Notes: generated by a model not told the origin, from the sequence alone. DNA of 64,000 nt from Deltaproteobacteria bacterium (GCA_016709225.1 JADJEE010000002.1:558001-622000); one strand, 5' to 3'. Shown: positions 26,324 to 36,179, counted from the stretch's first letter. Translations and numbers: made by a program.

Positions 26324-26378
26324 CGACGGCGCGTCGCCTGTCGTCACTCGAAGCGCGCAGGTCGGCTCGCGAGCGCGG
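26324..26378. repeat. 55-bp imperfect direct repeat, right copy
   Basis: Matches 24705-24759 with five mismatches. It includes the true 3' end of the metalloprotease gene on the minus strand and, to its left, an out-of-place copy of the metzincin gene's last codons (RRRVA) in which the stop TGA is TGT. Confidence 0.75.
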
Positions 26379-27021
26379 CGATCTCGGCCGCGCTGGGCCG
26401 CGCCGAGGCCACACAGCCGCCCAGGCCCTTGGTCTGCTGCGACATCACCGGCGCCGGCCGACGCTTGGCCTTGCACGGGCGATGGTCGAAGCCCAGCAGG
26501 TGTCCGACCTCATGGTTGATCACGTAGGTCCGATACTCGTCGAGCTTGCCGCGGTAGCCGGCCGCGCCGTGCAACCATCGACGGGCGTTGATCACCGCAC
26601 GGCCCTTGCGACCGCACGAGAACGTGCCGCCCGTGCGCAGCGGAGCGCACAGCGCATCGGTCGTCTTCGGCTGGGCCAACACCACCGTGATGTCCCAGTC
26701 CGTCTCGACCACCGCGAACGACAACCCCGCGGCCGGCCAGCCGTCGGCGTCGGCGAGCGTCGCCGCCACCGTGTCGGCGAATGCGTCGGCGAGCTCCGCG
26801 TAGCGCGGCTCGACCAACACCCGCACGCGCACCGCGGAGTCCTGCGCCTCGTCCCGCGCCGACAGCTGCAGGAACTCGGTCTCCTCCAGCTCGACCGGCG
26901 CGTGGCGCCGCGCCATGTCGAGCGGATCGGGCGGCTCGGGCGGCTCGGGCGGCTCGGGCGTCGCGCCCGCGACCACCAGGTCCAGCCAGAACGACAGGCC
27001 GATTGCGACGATGGGCAACAT
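26344..27021 (-). CDS. DUF3152-type zinc metalloprotease, membrane-anchored
   Basis: A 225-residue protein. An N-terminal helix (MLPIVAIGLSFWLDLVVAG) acts as anchor or signal and is followed by a Pro-rich linker (PEPPEPPEPPDP). The catalytic motif is intact: HEVGHLLGFDH at 170-180, in the context TYVINHEVGHLLGF that is typical of DUF3152. Two Cys flank the site and may form a disulfide. It probably cleaves proteins in the periplasm or outside. Its 3' end is duplicated at 24705-24759. Confidence 0.82.
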   Translation of the reverse strand: MLPIVAIGLSFWLDLVVAGATPEPPEPPEPPDPLDMARRHAPVELEETEFLQLSARDEAQDSAVRVRVLVEPRYAELADAFADTVAATLADADGWPAAGLSFAVVETDWDITVVLAQPKTTDALCAPLRTGGTFSCGRKGRAVINARRWLHGAAGYRGKLDEYRTYVINHEVGHLLGFDHRPCKAKRRPAPVMSQQTKGLGGCVASARPSAAEIAALASRPARFE

Positions 27022-27246
27022 GCTTTCTTTAGAGCCTGACGCCCTGGTGTGCCAGGTTCATTTCGACCGCGCACGTTCCTGGCGAAGATCGTCGCGGGCG
27101 GCCACGGAGCCGCTGCTGACGCGACGTCCTCGCGCGCGGTCGCGCCCGCGACGTTTCGTCAGCGGCTGGCCGATGCCGGGCGGCGTCCCTCGCCGCAACT
27201 CCTCGTCGTGTGGCACTGGCGCGGTCCTTGCGAAGCGGCAGCGGCC

Positions 27247-27681
27247 ATGGACGCAACCGCCACCCTCCTCGAGTTCCTGCTCCCCGCCCTCATGACGACT
27301 TCGGCCGCCGACACCGGCGCGTCCCCGACCCGTGCACCCACCCACGCCGTCGTGCGTGGCGACGACGACGGGCCCCGCACGATCGAGATCGAGATCATCG
27401 AGCGCGGCACCGCCAAGAAGCAGCGCACGCGCCTGACCCTGCCCGACAACGGCAAGCTCGAGGCCTTCGTCAGCGGCGGCGACAACCGCCGCGAGTGCCG
27501 CGTGCGGACCGAGCACGGCCGCGAGGCCGGGGTCTTCGAGATCCAGCTGCAGTGCCGCGGCGGCGGCGACGACATCATGGTGGAGGCCCGCCCGCGGCTG
27601 CGCCCGGGCAAGGCCAGCCGCATTGCGAGCATCGAGCGCGCCGACGGCCGGATCGTGGAGGTCGAGGTCACCGCTCGCTGA
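27247..27681 (+). CDS. Hypothetical small protein
   Basis: 144 residues from ATG 27247; an in-frame GTG/ATG further upstream (27049) gives a poorer extension. A short hydrophobic N-terminus (LLEFLLPALM) may be a weak signal. The rest is charged beta-rich sequence (IEIEIIERGTAKKQRTRLTL, IASIERADGRIVEVEV). I recognise no family. The 225-bp spacer before it (27022-27246) holds no gene I can support. Confidence 0.5.
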   Translation: MDATATLLEFLLPALMTTSAADTGASPTRAPTHAVVRGDDDGPRTIEIEIIERGTAKKQRTRLTLPDNGKLEAFVSGGDNRRECRVRTEHGREAGVFEIQLQCRGGGDDIMVEARPRLRPGKASRIASIERADGRIVEVEVTAR

Positions 27682-27738
27682 GCGGTCGCGCTACCTTTGC
27701 CAAGCTTGCCGCGCGCGTCGATCCGAGAACGCCACACG

Positions 27739-28293
27739 GTGCTGCCGCTCCCGCCGGGCACGGCGCGCCTCGCCGTGGTCGCCGACACGCACGGCAATCC
27801 CCATCCGGCGCTGGACGATCGCCTGCGGGAGTACGCGCCGCGGGCGATCCTCCACGCCGGTGACATCGGCGATCCGATCGTGCTCGATCGGCTCGCCGCC
27901 CACGCCGAGCTGATCGTGGTGCGCGGCAACATCGACGCCCACCGCGACGAGACCCCCGACGTCGTCGTGCTCGATCTGCAGCGCGACGATGCCCGCGTGC
28001 TGCGGGTCCTCCTCGTGCACATCGCCGTCAACGGTCCGCGCCTGCGCGCCGACGTGGTCCGCCTGGCCCGGGCGCGCCGCGCCGATCTCGTGATCTGCGG
28101 CCACTCCCACGTGCCGTTCATCGGGCGCGATCAGGGCTTCGCGGTGTTCAACCCCGGCTCGGTGGGACCGCGGCGCTTCCAGCTGCCCATCGTCTTCGGC
28201 ACCCTCGAGCTCGGCGACACCGGGATCCGCCTGGCCCACGTCGACTGTGCAACCGGCCAGCGGTGGCTACCGCCAGGCCTCGCGGCGTCGTGA
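27739..28293 (+). CDS. YfcE-type metallophosphoesterase
   Basis: About 184 residues from GTG 27739; TTG 27697 would add 14. All motifs of the calcineurin-like phosphodiesterase family are present: ADTHGN, HAGDIGD, RGNIDAH, ICGHSHVP and FNPGSVGPRR. Known members (YfcE, MJ0936) hydrolyse phosphodiesters with two metal ions; the physiological substrate is uncertain. Cytoplasmic. It follows the small hypothetical gene by 57 bases and faces the vWA lipoprotein. Confidence 0.88.
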   Translation: MLPLPPGTARLAVVADTHGNPHPALDDRLREYAPRAILHAGDIGDPIVLDRLAAHAELIVVRGNIDAHRDETPDVVVLDLQRDDARVLRVLLVHIAVNGPRLRADVVRLARARRADLVICGHSHVPFIGRDQGFAVFNPGSVGPRRFQLPIVFGTLELGDTGIRLAHVDCATGQRWLPPGLAAS

Positions 28294-28322
28294 ACCGACG
28301 CGGCGCCACGCGCCCGCGCGAT

Positions 28323-29498
28323 CTAGCCCTCGGGCTCGAACTCGTCGCAGGCGGTGTCGATGAGCCCCACGGCCTGCTCGAAGAACGGCCCGTAGTCGGG
28401 CGCGCAGACGCTGCCCCACAGGCCGCGGTCGCCCCACGCATCGACGAAGTCGATCAGCCGCGGCGAGTACTCGCCGCCGTTGGAGCCCGGCACGCTGTCG
28501 GGCGGACACACGGCGCCGGGCAAGCTGGTGTCGCCGAGCAGTCCGAGCACCACGATGGCGCTCTGATTGCCACCCTTGCGGGCGAGCAGGTCCGCGTACC
28601 AGGACATCGGATCTCCGGGTGAGTCGCCCGCGTCCTCCTCGTCGCTGATGAAGGTCACCACCAGCACCGCGTCGTCGCGCAGGAAGCCCTCGTTGCAGCC
28701 GCCGGCCCCGACCAGCGGCTCCGACACCGCGGTGAGCGTGCCGGCCATGGTCAGCTCGGGGCTGTTGCCGCTGTAGAGATTGGCGACACACGCGAATGCG
28801 GCCTCGGGGTCGGGCTGCGTGGTGTCGAACCACCGCCGGCCACCGGCCAGACCGCACGCACCCCGCTCGACGCCGTCGTCGTGATCGATGCCGGCCCCGA
28901 GCGCGCCGTCGCAGGGGTCCGGGTCGGGCAGCGCGCCGCAGGTCCACTGGTCCTGGGGCTCGATGATGCCGCACGCGTCGTTGGGGTCTTCGCCGTCACA
29001 GTCGCCGTCGTGGCACTCGGCGAGCTTCTCGTCCCACTTGTCCTGGGGATCGGTGTCGATCACCATCACGTGCCAGTCGCTCGCGACCTGCTGCTGGATG
29101 GTCGCGATGAAGTCGGGGAAGCTAGCCGCGAGGTTGCTCTGCTCGTCGCCCATCGACAGCGAGTTGTCGATCACGAACAGGAAATCGACCTTGTGGCAGC
29201 CGGAGCCCTCGGCACCTTCACCGGCCGCGGTCGCACCGTCGGGGGTGTCGAACAGCGGGCCCTCGCCACCTTCGGGCCCGTCGACCCCGCCGTCGTCATT
29301 GCCCCCGTCGACGCCGCTGGTGGGACTCGACCCGGCCTCGGTACCCGCGGCCGAGCCCGTGCCGGCATCGGTGATGCCGCCGAACGACGCCGCGCCGTCG
29401 TCTCGCACGCTCGTCCCGCACGCGAGCGAGACCATGAGGAGCGCGACGGTGGAGATGGTCGTGATGTGCCTGCCCACGGCTGGGGATTGGCCGCGCAC
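28323..29498 (-). CDS. von Willebrand factor A-like lipoprotein
   Basis: A 391-residue exported protein. Signal with Cys at about 27 (LMVSLACG), then an Asp/Gly/Thr linker. From about residue 100 a vWA fold is visible: FLFVIDNSLSM carries the DxSxS metal site, followed by VMVIDTDPQDKWDEKL, and later VLVVTFISDEEDAG. Several Cys pairs lie in the insertion (160-230). Such proteins are abundant in Myxococcota; binding partner unknown. Confidence 0.78.
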   Translation of the reverse strand: MRGQSPAVGRHITTISTVALLMVSLACGTSVRDDGAASFGGITDAGTGSAAGTEAGSSPTSGVDGGNDDGGVDGPEGGEGPLFDTPDGATAAGEGAEGSGCHKVDFLFVIDNSLSMGDEQSNLAASFPDFIATIQQQVASDWHVMVIDTDPQDKWDEKLAECHDGDCDGEDPNDACGIIEPQDQWTCGALPDPDPCDGALGAGIDHDDGVERGACGLAGGRRWFDTTQPDPEAAFACVANLYSGNSPELTMAGTLTAVSEPLVGAGGCNEGFLRDDAVLVVTFISDEEDAGDSPGDPMSWYADLLARKGGNQSAIVVLGLLGDTSLPGAVCPPDSVPGSNGGEYSPRLIDFVDAWGDRGLWGSVCAPDYGPFFEQAVGLIDTACDEFEPEG

Positions 29499-29582
29499 CC
29501 CCGCGGGTTCGCAGCCATCCGTGCGCGGCTACGTACAACGCTGCAGGACGTCGCCGAGACGTCGCCGGTACGGGTGGCTGCA

Positions 29583-30206
29583 CTACGCCGCGAGCGCGGT
29601 CTTGTCGGTCATCGAGCCGTGCCAGAAGCGCTGCAACAGTCGCCGCAACTCGTCCAGGCGCCCGCGCTCGACGGCCGGCCGCAGGTGCCGCGAGAACTGT
29701 AGCGCCACGCGATTGGCGGTGAGATAGCGATCATGCAGCGCCGCCTCGGCGACCAGCTCGAACTGGTAGTAGAGCCGGTGTACCAGGCGCTCGAACTGCG
29801 CGCGGGCGTCGTCCCAGCGGTGCAGCAGGCAGATCGCGAGCTTGTCGACCTCGGCCTGGGTCTCGAGCTCGAGCGCCGAGACCGGCCGCTCGCGGCGCGC
29901 GGCCTCGGCGATGTACACCAGGTGGCTCAGGCCCTCGAGCACCGGCAGCGTGTCGCCGAGCGCGTCGTCGGCGAGCGCATCGTCGACCGCAGTCGCCTCG
30001 AGCTGCGCCAGCGTGCGGCCGTCGATCGCGAGCCCGAGCTCGAGCACCCCGTCGTCGGCCTCGTGCACGAACAGACGCTCGCGGACGTCGTCGTCCCCGA
30101 CCTCGCAGGGCAGCAACAACGCGTGGGGATCGAGGCCGGAGTCGGCGCCGTACAGCGCCTCGAGCCCGGCGAACAGCCGCGAGAGGTTGCTCGGCTGCAT
30201 CGTCAC
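29583..30206 (-). CDS. Conserved hypothetical, co-transcribed
   Basis: About 207 residues; GTG 30206 overlaps the preceding stop, and ATG 30200 is an alternative. Soluble and mostly helical (VYIAEAARRERPVSALELET, LVHRLYYQFELVAEAALHDR). No signal peptide, membrane helix or known motif. Coupling to the gene at 30203-30778 suggests a shared process. Confidence 0.6.
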   Translation of the reverse strand: MTMQPSNLSRLFAGLEALYGADSGLDPHALLLPCEVGDDDVRERLFVHEADDGVLELGLAIDGRTLAQLEATAVDDALADDALGDTLPVLEGLSHLVYIAEAARRERPVSALELETQAEVDKLAICLLHRWDDARAQFERLVHRLYYQFELVAEAALHDRYLTANRVALQFSRHLRPAVERGRLDELRRLLQRFWHGSMTDKTALAA

Positions 30207-30778
30207 TGCTCGATGTCCGAGCCCTCGGTGTCGAGCAGCACGCCCGCGCGTACCAGCAGCTTGGCGTCGCGCGGATCACCCTGCGCACGCCAGCGCTCGT
30301 ACAGGGCCATCAGGTCGGTGGGCTCGTTGTGGGCGCCGTGCTCGATCACGTCGCCGATGACCTCGGCGACGTCGACGAACATGTCCGCGAGCATGCCGAG
30401 CACCGCCAGCGGCCCGGGCGCCGCGATCTCGCGGTAGGCCGACTCGCCGATGCCGTGCACGTAGCGAACGTTCACGGGGCCGCGATGCAGGCTGCGCGGG
30501 ACCACGCCGCTGATGTACAGCGCTCGATCGCCGACCGTGCGCAGCGCAAACGCGCGTGCCGAGCCCGACTGGCTCTTGGCCTCCATGTAGTCGAGCGCGA
30601 GCGGACGGCTGGTGCGGCCCGCGTCCGCGGTGCGCCGCGCGTAGCCGGCCAGCAGATGCACGACGTAGGCCTCCACCTCGGTCGGCAACGACTTGCCGGT
30701 CCGGCCCTGCACCTGCTCGAGCTCTTCGAAGAAGAACGACTCCAACGTGTGATGGTGAACTGCGACCGCCGACGACAT
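30203..30778 (-). CDS. Conserved hypothetical, first gene of a two-gene operon
   Basis: 191 residues, cytoplasmic. It contains HTLESFFFEELEQVQGRTGK, a region reading EAYVVHLLAGYARR, and GVVPRSLHRGPVNVRYVHGI. This looks like a widespread uncharacterised protein, but I cannot name a function. Divergent from the large TPR gene, with an inverted repeat 29 bases before its start. Confidence 0.65.
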   Translation of the reverse strand: MSSAVAVHHHTLESFFFEELEQVQGRTGKSLPTEVEAYVVHLLAGYARRTADAGRTSRPLALDYMEAKSQSGSARAFALRTVGDRALYISGVVPRSLHRGPVNVRYVHGIGESAYREIAAPGPLAVLGMLADMFVDVAEVIGDVIEHGAHNEPTDLMALYERWRAQGDPRDAKLLVRAGVLLDTEGSDIEQ

Positions 30779-30806
30779 CCGAAGACTCCGGTGGTTCTCG
30801 AGGAAC

Positions 30807-30835
30807 CCCAGCTTCCATCATGCGGAAAAGCTGGG
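30807..30835. promoter_or_regulatory. Inverted repeat in a divergent promoter region
   Basis: CCCAGCTT (30807-30814) and AAGCTGGG (30828-30835) form a perfect 8-bp inverted repeat with a 13-base spacer. It lies in the 322-bp region between the minus-strand operon and the TPR gene, so it could be a repressor operator or a 5'-UTR hairpin. I see nothing else in this spacer. Confidence 0.35.
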
Positions 30836-31100
30836 ACCCATGGAAGATTGTGGAACGCCAACGGCCCCGCGCCAGTCGCCAGGCCCGAAATCGTCGCGCG
30901 TGGGCGCACCCGCGACTCCGGGCCATGGAGGATGCCTGCGTTGGCACTCGCCGGCTGGGTCTGCCAACGCGCGAACTCGATCGCGCGTACCTCTGGCGCG
31001 GGCGAACAACGGGTCGGCCGTCCCCGGGCTCGGCGTGCAGGCGCGAGCATGCTGACCCGCGGCGCAACGGCGTCACGGCGGCGGCCGAGCTTCCGCGGGC

Positions 31101-34100
31101 TTGAACGCTGCGCTCGCGATCGCTGCCCCCCTGTCCCCCGAGTTCCACGCGCGCATCGAGGCGATGCTCGACGCCGGTCGCGCCCTGGACGCGTTCGCAT
31201 GCACGAAGACGTGGTGGCAGCAGCCGCCGCGCAGCCACGTGCACCTCGGCCTCGACGAGACACTGCTCGCACTGCGCTTGAGCGCTCGACTCGGCGGTCG
31301 CTTCGAGGGCGCGCTGCTCCGCCATGCCGAGCGCACGGCACCGACACACCCGATGGTGGTGCTGCGCCGTCGCATCCGCGTCGCCGAGGTCGGGCTGTAC
31401 CGGGCCGTGCTGGACTACGAGCGCGCGCCCGAGATCGATGGCGCGACGGATGAGGTCGCCTCCTGGTGGTACGCGCACCAGGCGGTCGTGCGGGGCACGC
31501 TGCGCGACTTCGACACCGCGTGGGCGCTGCTGCAGCGCGCCGGCGCCTCGCTCGACGACGGCTACGTCGCGAGTAGCCGCGCGCAGGTGCTGCTGCAGCA
31601 ACATCGCTTCGACGAAGCGGTCGATGCTGCCGAGCGCGCGTGGGCACAGTCCCCCGGCCTCGTTGCCGCCGGCTTCTCGTTGGCCGGCGCGCAGGCGGCG
31701 GTCGACCGTGGCGAGGCGGCCGCCGAGCAGCTGCTCGCGTGGATCGACGGCGGCGGACAGTCGCACGAGATCCTCTTGCTGGCCCTGGCGCTGCGCCTGG
31801 CGACCGCGCGTCACGCCGAGCCCGACGAGGCACAGGCGCTCGCGCGCGACATCCTGCGCCGGGCCGCGTCGCTCGAGGCGCTGGCGCCTCTGGCCGTGCC
31901 AGCGGTCCACCGCGGTTTCGCGGCGCTGCGGGTCGAGGCCGCGCGGGTCGCCGGCGACCTCGAGACGATGCGGCAACAGGCCGATCTCGCGAACAGCAGC
32001 TTCCATCGCACCCTCGCCGAGCGACTTCGTGAGCCGGGCACCGACCGTCGCAGGGTCCGACTGCCCCATCCACGCCCGCGGCAACGGCTCGACACCTGCG
32101 TGCCCGCGAGCATCGTCACCTGCACCGGCGCGCTCGGGCAGGCGATCGACATGGACTCGATCGCCGCCGAGATCACCTACGGCGGCACCGCGATGTGGCG
32201 CGTCCGCGACTGGGCGACGCGACACCACCTGCAGGCGCGCTACTTCGCGGCCACGTGGGAGAGCGCGTGCGCCCTGCTCGATCGCGGGCTCCCCTTCGTC
32301 ATCACGTTCGAGGACGCGGTCTCGGGTCACGCGTGCGCCATCGTCGGCTACGACGCCGCTGCGCGGACCTTCATCGGGCATGATCCGAGCGAGGGTGCCT
32401 TCGAGTGTCTCGCCGATGCCGTGCGTTCGGCCGAGGCGCCGCTGGGGCCGCTCGCGTGCGTGCTGGTGCCGGCCTCGCGCATCGAGGAGATCGCGGCGCT
32501 GGCCCTCTTCGACGAGGCGAGCACCACGGTGGCCGTCGAGATCGAGGCACGACTGCACTGCGACGGTGCATCGGCCGCCCGCGCGTACGCCGAGCGCGAC
32601 GACATCCGCTCGCACGTGAGCCCAGCGACGCGGGCCCGCCTCGACAGCTGCGGCGGACGACATGATCTGGCGCTCGCCGCCTACCTCGAGCTGCACGAAC
32701 GCCACCCGCAGAACCTCCGACTGCAGGCGCTGCTCGAGCACGAAGCCGCGTACAGCCGCGACGCGCAGCTCCACGCCCGCATCCTCGACGCGATCCTCGA
32801 GGCCCCCGCGCCCGCCGAGCTGCGCTCCGATGGCGGGCGCAGGCGGGCGCTCGCGATCTTCGAAGTGCAGCGCGCCGTTCGTCTCGCGCGCGACGCGAGT
32901 CAGTGGTCGCTCGCCGAAGCGCAGCTGCTCGAGGCGGTGCGACGCTCGCCCCACTGCGCGGCCGCCTATGCGGCGCTCGGCGACCTCGCGTGGCTGCGCG
33001 GACGGTCCAGCGAGGCCCTGCTGCCGCTGCGGCTCGCGGCCGCACTGCAGCCGACGAACCCGGCCTACGCGGAGCGTTACGCGTGGGCCTTGCAACGCTC
33101 GGGGCGCATCGACACCGCCGTCGCATGGCTGGGCGCCCGCGCGGTCGAGCTGGCGCACGAGGCCGGCGACGCCAGCCCGGTGATGGGCGCCGTGGTGGCG
33201 CTGCGCGAGCTGGGCGAACCGACCCGCGCGATCGAGACGCTGCTCGCGGCGCGCCGCGATCATCCGCGGCACGGCGCGCTGGCAGCCGAAGCCGCCGTGT
33301 TCCTCGCCGAGTTCGGGCGCGACGAGGATGCTGCGCGTGCACTCGCGGACGCGCGCGCCCACGCCGATGCCGCCGACGAGCTGCGCGCGGCAACGTTGGT
33401 GGCGCAGCTCGGCGGTCGCGTACAACACGTGATTCACCTGTGCGAGGCCTGGGTCGAGGAGGCCGCGAGCGATCTGCACCCGCGCAGCTTGCTGCTGGAA
33501 GCGCTGGCCCAGACGCGAGGGCGCGCGGCGGCCGTCGCCCGCGCGCGCGCATGGCTCGACGACGCACCGCGCGACGCCGGCCTCGAACGACTCCTGCTCG
33601 CTCAGCTCGACGCCAGCGGCTCGTACCGAGAACACCGCGCACGGCTGGTCGATCGCATCGAGCGCGATCCCGCCGATGTCTGGGCCGCGCACGCGCTGGC
33701 GGAAGCGCTGTGGCGCGACATCTCGCGCGGCGGTCGAGGCTACGACCCGCGGCTGCCCGAGCTCCAGGCCGCGGTGCAGCGCTGCATCGCGCTCGCGCCC
33801 ACGCACGAGGCCACCCATGCCATCGACGCCGAGCTGGCACTGCTGCGGGGCGATCCCAACGCCGCCGCCGCATGCCTCGATCGGGCGATCGCAGCCGCCC
33901 CCGCGTTGCCCCACCACTGGCGGCGACGACTGGAGCTGGCGGCGCAGCTGGGCGCCACGCAGCTGGACGCCATCGAGACGATGCTCGACGCCGCGATCGC
34001 CGGTGGCGAGCCGGGCATCGAAGCGGTGCCCCCCGCCGTGATCGTCGCGATCGCCGAGGCGGGTGGACTCGCCCGCGCACGCGCGGCGCTCGATCGCTGG

Positions 34101-36179
34101 GAGCCGGGCCGCCCCGGCGCGCCGTGCCTGCTCGAGGCACGCATCGATCTCGAGCTCACCTGCGGCGACGAGGCCGCCCTCGCCGGGTTGCGCGAGCCCG
34201 CCGAGACCATGACTGCGCGCCATCCACTGCACCGCGGACTGCGGCTCTCGCAGCAGGCGTTGCTCGAGCGACTCGGATGCGCCGACGAAGCCTGCGACGT
34301 CGCGATCGCGCTGTGCCGTGACCTGCGTGGCGACGCCGGGGTCCGGGCCACCGCGGCGATGCGACTGACGCGGTTGGGCCGTCCTGCCGCGGCCGTGGAG
34401 CTGCTCGACGAAGCGCTCGCGCTGGCCCCGTTCGCGCCGGCGCTGGCGATCGCACGCGCTCGGCTCGCGTGGGACGACGGCGAGCACGATGCATCGCTCG
34501 CCATCCTCGAGGCCGCGTGCGCCCGCATGCCGACCGCCGCCGACCTGCTCGAGACGCGGGGTCACCTGCTCGTGGACCGAGGTCGCCCCGACCAGGCGCT
34601 GACCCTGCTCGCGCAAGCCTGCGCGGCGTACCCCGAGCTCCCGGCACTCGCCCACGCGCGCATCTCGATCCTGCGGCGTCCCGAGCTGAACACGTCGATG
34701 CGCGAGATCCAGCGTCTGCTGGACCTCGCGGCCAGCCACGCGCCCGGCGACTGGGAGCTGGCGCTCGAGCGCATCGCGCTGGCGCGGACGCGAGGGGATG
34801 CGACGACGGCGCTGGCGATCGTTGCGGCGATCGAGCCGCTGCTCGAGGACGGCGTGCTCGCGCGGGGCGAGCACGCCGCGATCCTCCACTGGGCCGGCGA
34901 CACCGATGGCGCCATCGCGGCGATGCAGCACGTCGTCGCGGCGCGCCCCGACTACGCGTTCGGCTGGTCCGCGCTGCTGCACTGGACCACGCAGGAAGGT
35001 GCATGGACGCGCGCGTGGGAGTACTGCGAGCGCCTGCCGCCGGCGCTGCGCGAAGCCCCGGCCTTCGCCATGCAGCGGGTTCGCGTGGCCGATCAGATCG
35101 AGGCGCTGCGCGAGCGCGCCTCGCTCGAGCTGCAGGCGCTGGTCGAGCGATGCCCCGACGACCTCACGGTGCGCGCGTTCGCGTTCGACATGGCGATGCG
35201 AGCGGACGAGCACGACCGCGCCCGCGCGGTGCTGCGGGCCGCCGACCTGGCCGAGCTTCCCGAGGCTCTGCTCGCGCGCGCGGTCGCCCTCGAGCTCGCG
35301 TGCGGACGCATCGAGGCCGCCGGCGACACCACGCGCGAGCTGTGGGGTCGCCCGCACGTCGACCCGACGCACGCCGCCCGCGCGGTCGCGGCCCACGTCG
35401 ACGCCGGTCGCCTCACCAAGCTCACCCACGCGGTCGTTCGTGCGCTCGCGGCCGGCAACGGCGTGGCACCGGCGTTCGCCATCGCCCTCATCGATGCGCT
35501 CGACGAACGCGGCAACTCGGCGGGCGCGCGTCGCTTGTTCGCGGCGATGTCACCCGCCGGCGCAGGCTGCAGCGAGCACGTGCTCGCGAGACTCATCGAG
35601 GTGCTCGCGGATGCGGCCCTCTGGGGTGTGCTCGACCCGTGGATGGACACCGAGTCGACGCGCTTGCGTGCGGCCCCCGCGACGTGGGCCGCCGTCGGCT
35701 ACGCGCTGCTGAAGCAGGGTGAGTACGCGCGCGCCCGCGACTGGCTCGCCGACTGGCGCACGCGTGCGTCGGCCACGGCAGCATCGATCAACAACTTTGC
35801 GGTGTGTGCCCTCGCCACCGGGCACTACGAGCTCGCCTACGCGGCCGCCCACTTCGCGTTGGTCGAACACGCCGCGCCGGGGTGCCGTGACCAGCTGCTG
35901 CGCACGATGCTGCGGAGCTCGATCGGTGCCCACCGCACCGACCGCTTCATCGAGGACGTGCGCTGCCACGGACTTCCCGCGCACGGTCACGGCGTGCGCG
36001 CCCTGCAGCTGCTGGCGGAGCTGTTGATCGAGCGGCCACGGGGACGGGCGCTGGTGCGGCTGTGCCAGCGCTTCGATCGCGAGGCCGAGGAGTCGGCCGT
36101 ATGGATGCGCCGGCGCTGGCACGAGCTGACCTCGCCGCACCTGCGCTGGTACGAGCGGGCATGGCTCGCGATCACGTAG
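31101..36179 (+). CDS. Giant TPR protein with an embedded C39-like peptidase domain
   Basis: 1692 residues from TTG 31101; ATG 31165 is an alternative. Nearly the whole length is helical TPR-like repeat (for example CAAAYAALGDLAWLRGRSSE, PTNPAYAERYAWALQRSGRI). Between about 325 and 455 lies a papain-fold domain: Cys333 in RLDTCVPASIV, His410 in VSGHACAIVGYD, Asp428 in IGHDPSEG. This is the C39/BtrH-like order Cys-His-Asp, so it may be an active peptidase or a peptide-binding pseudoenzyme. No signal peptide; cytoplasmic. TPR arrays usually present protein partners, so it may hold a substrate peptide for the embedded domain. The downstream 36180-36340 holds no gene. Confidence 0.78.
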   Translation: MNAALAIAAPLSPEFHARIEAMLDAGRALDAFACTKTWWQQPPRSHVHLGLDETLLALRLSARLGGRFEGALLRHAERTAPTHPMVVLRRRIRVAEVGLYRAVLDYERAPEIDGATDEVASWWYAHQAVVRGTLRDFDTAWALLQRAGASLDDGYVASSRAQVLLQQHRFDEAVDAAERAWAQSPGLVAAGFSLAGAQAAVDRGEAAAEQLLAWIDGGGQSHEILLLALALRLATARHAEPDEAQALARDILRRAASLEALAPLAVPAVHRGFAALRVEAARVAGDLETMRQQADLANSSFHRTLAERLREPGTDRRRVRLPHPRPRQRLDTCVPASIVTCTGALGQAIDMDSIAAEITYGGTAMWRVRDWATRHHLQARYFAATWESACALLDRGLPFVITFEDAVSGHACAIVGYDAAARTFIGHDPSEGAFECLADAVRSAEAPLGPLACVLVPASRIEEIAALALFDEASTTVAVEIEARLHCDGASAARAYAERDDIRSHVSPATRARLDSCGGRHDLALAAYLELHERHPQNLRLQALLEHEAAYSRDAQLHARILDAILEAPAPAELRSDGGRRRALAIFEVQRAVRLARDASQWSLAEAQLLEAVRRSPHCAAAYAALGDLAWLRGRSSEALLPLRLAAALQPTNPAYAERYAWALQRSGRIDTAVAWLGARAVELAHEAGDASPVMGAVVALRELGEPTRAIETLLAARRDHPRHGALAAEAAVFLAEFGRDEDAARALADARAHADAADELRAATLVAQLGGRVQHVIHLCEAWVEEAASDLHPRSLLLEALAQTRGRAAAVARARAWLDDAPRDAGLERLLLAQLDASGSYREHRARLVDRIERDPADVWAAHALAEALWRDISRGGRGYDPRLPELQAAVQRCIALAPTHEATHAIDAELALLRGDPNAAAACLDRAIAAAPALPHHWRRRLELAAQLGATQLDAIETMLDAAIAGGEPGIEAVPPAVIVAIAEAGGLARARAALDRWEPGRPGAPCLLEARIDLELTCGDEAALAGLREPAETMTARHPLHRGLRLSQQALLERLGCADEACDVAIALCRDLRGDAGVRATAAMRLTRLGRPAAAVELLDEALALAPFAPALAIARARLAWDDGEHDASLAILEAACARMPTAADLLETRGHLLVDRGRPDQALTLLAQACAAYPELPALAHARISILRRPELNTSMREIQRLLDLAASHAPGDWELALERIALARTRGDATTALAIVAAIEPLLEDGVLARGEHAAILHWAGDTDGAIAAMQHVVAARPDYAFGWSALLHWTTQEGAWTRAWEYCERLPPALREAPAFAMQRVRVADQIEALRERASLELQALVERCPDDLTVRAFAFDMAMRADEHDRARAVLRAADLAELPEALLARAVALELACGRIEAAGDTTRELWGRPHVDPTHAARAVAAHVDAGRLTKLTHAVVRALAAGNGVAPAFAIALIDALDERGNSAGARRLFAAMSPAGAGCSEHVLARLIEVLADAALWGVLDPWMDTESTRLRAAPATWAAVGYALLKQGEYARARDWLADWRTRASATAASINNFAVCALATGHYELAYAAAHFALVEHAAPGCRDQLLRTMLRSSIGAHRTDRFIEDVRCHGLPAHGHGVRALQLLAELLIERPRGRALVRLCQRFDREAEESAVWMRRRWHELTSPHLRWYERAWLAIT

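Noticed and set aside
30276..35429. A minus-strand open frame of 1717 codons antisense to the TPR gene
   Set aside because: Its product is Arg/Gly/Gln-rich without domains, and it is the mirror of strong third-position GC on the plus strand, where TPR repeats and a C39-like domain are readable.
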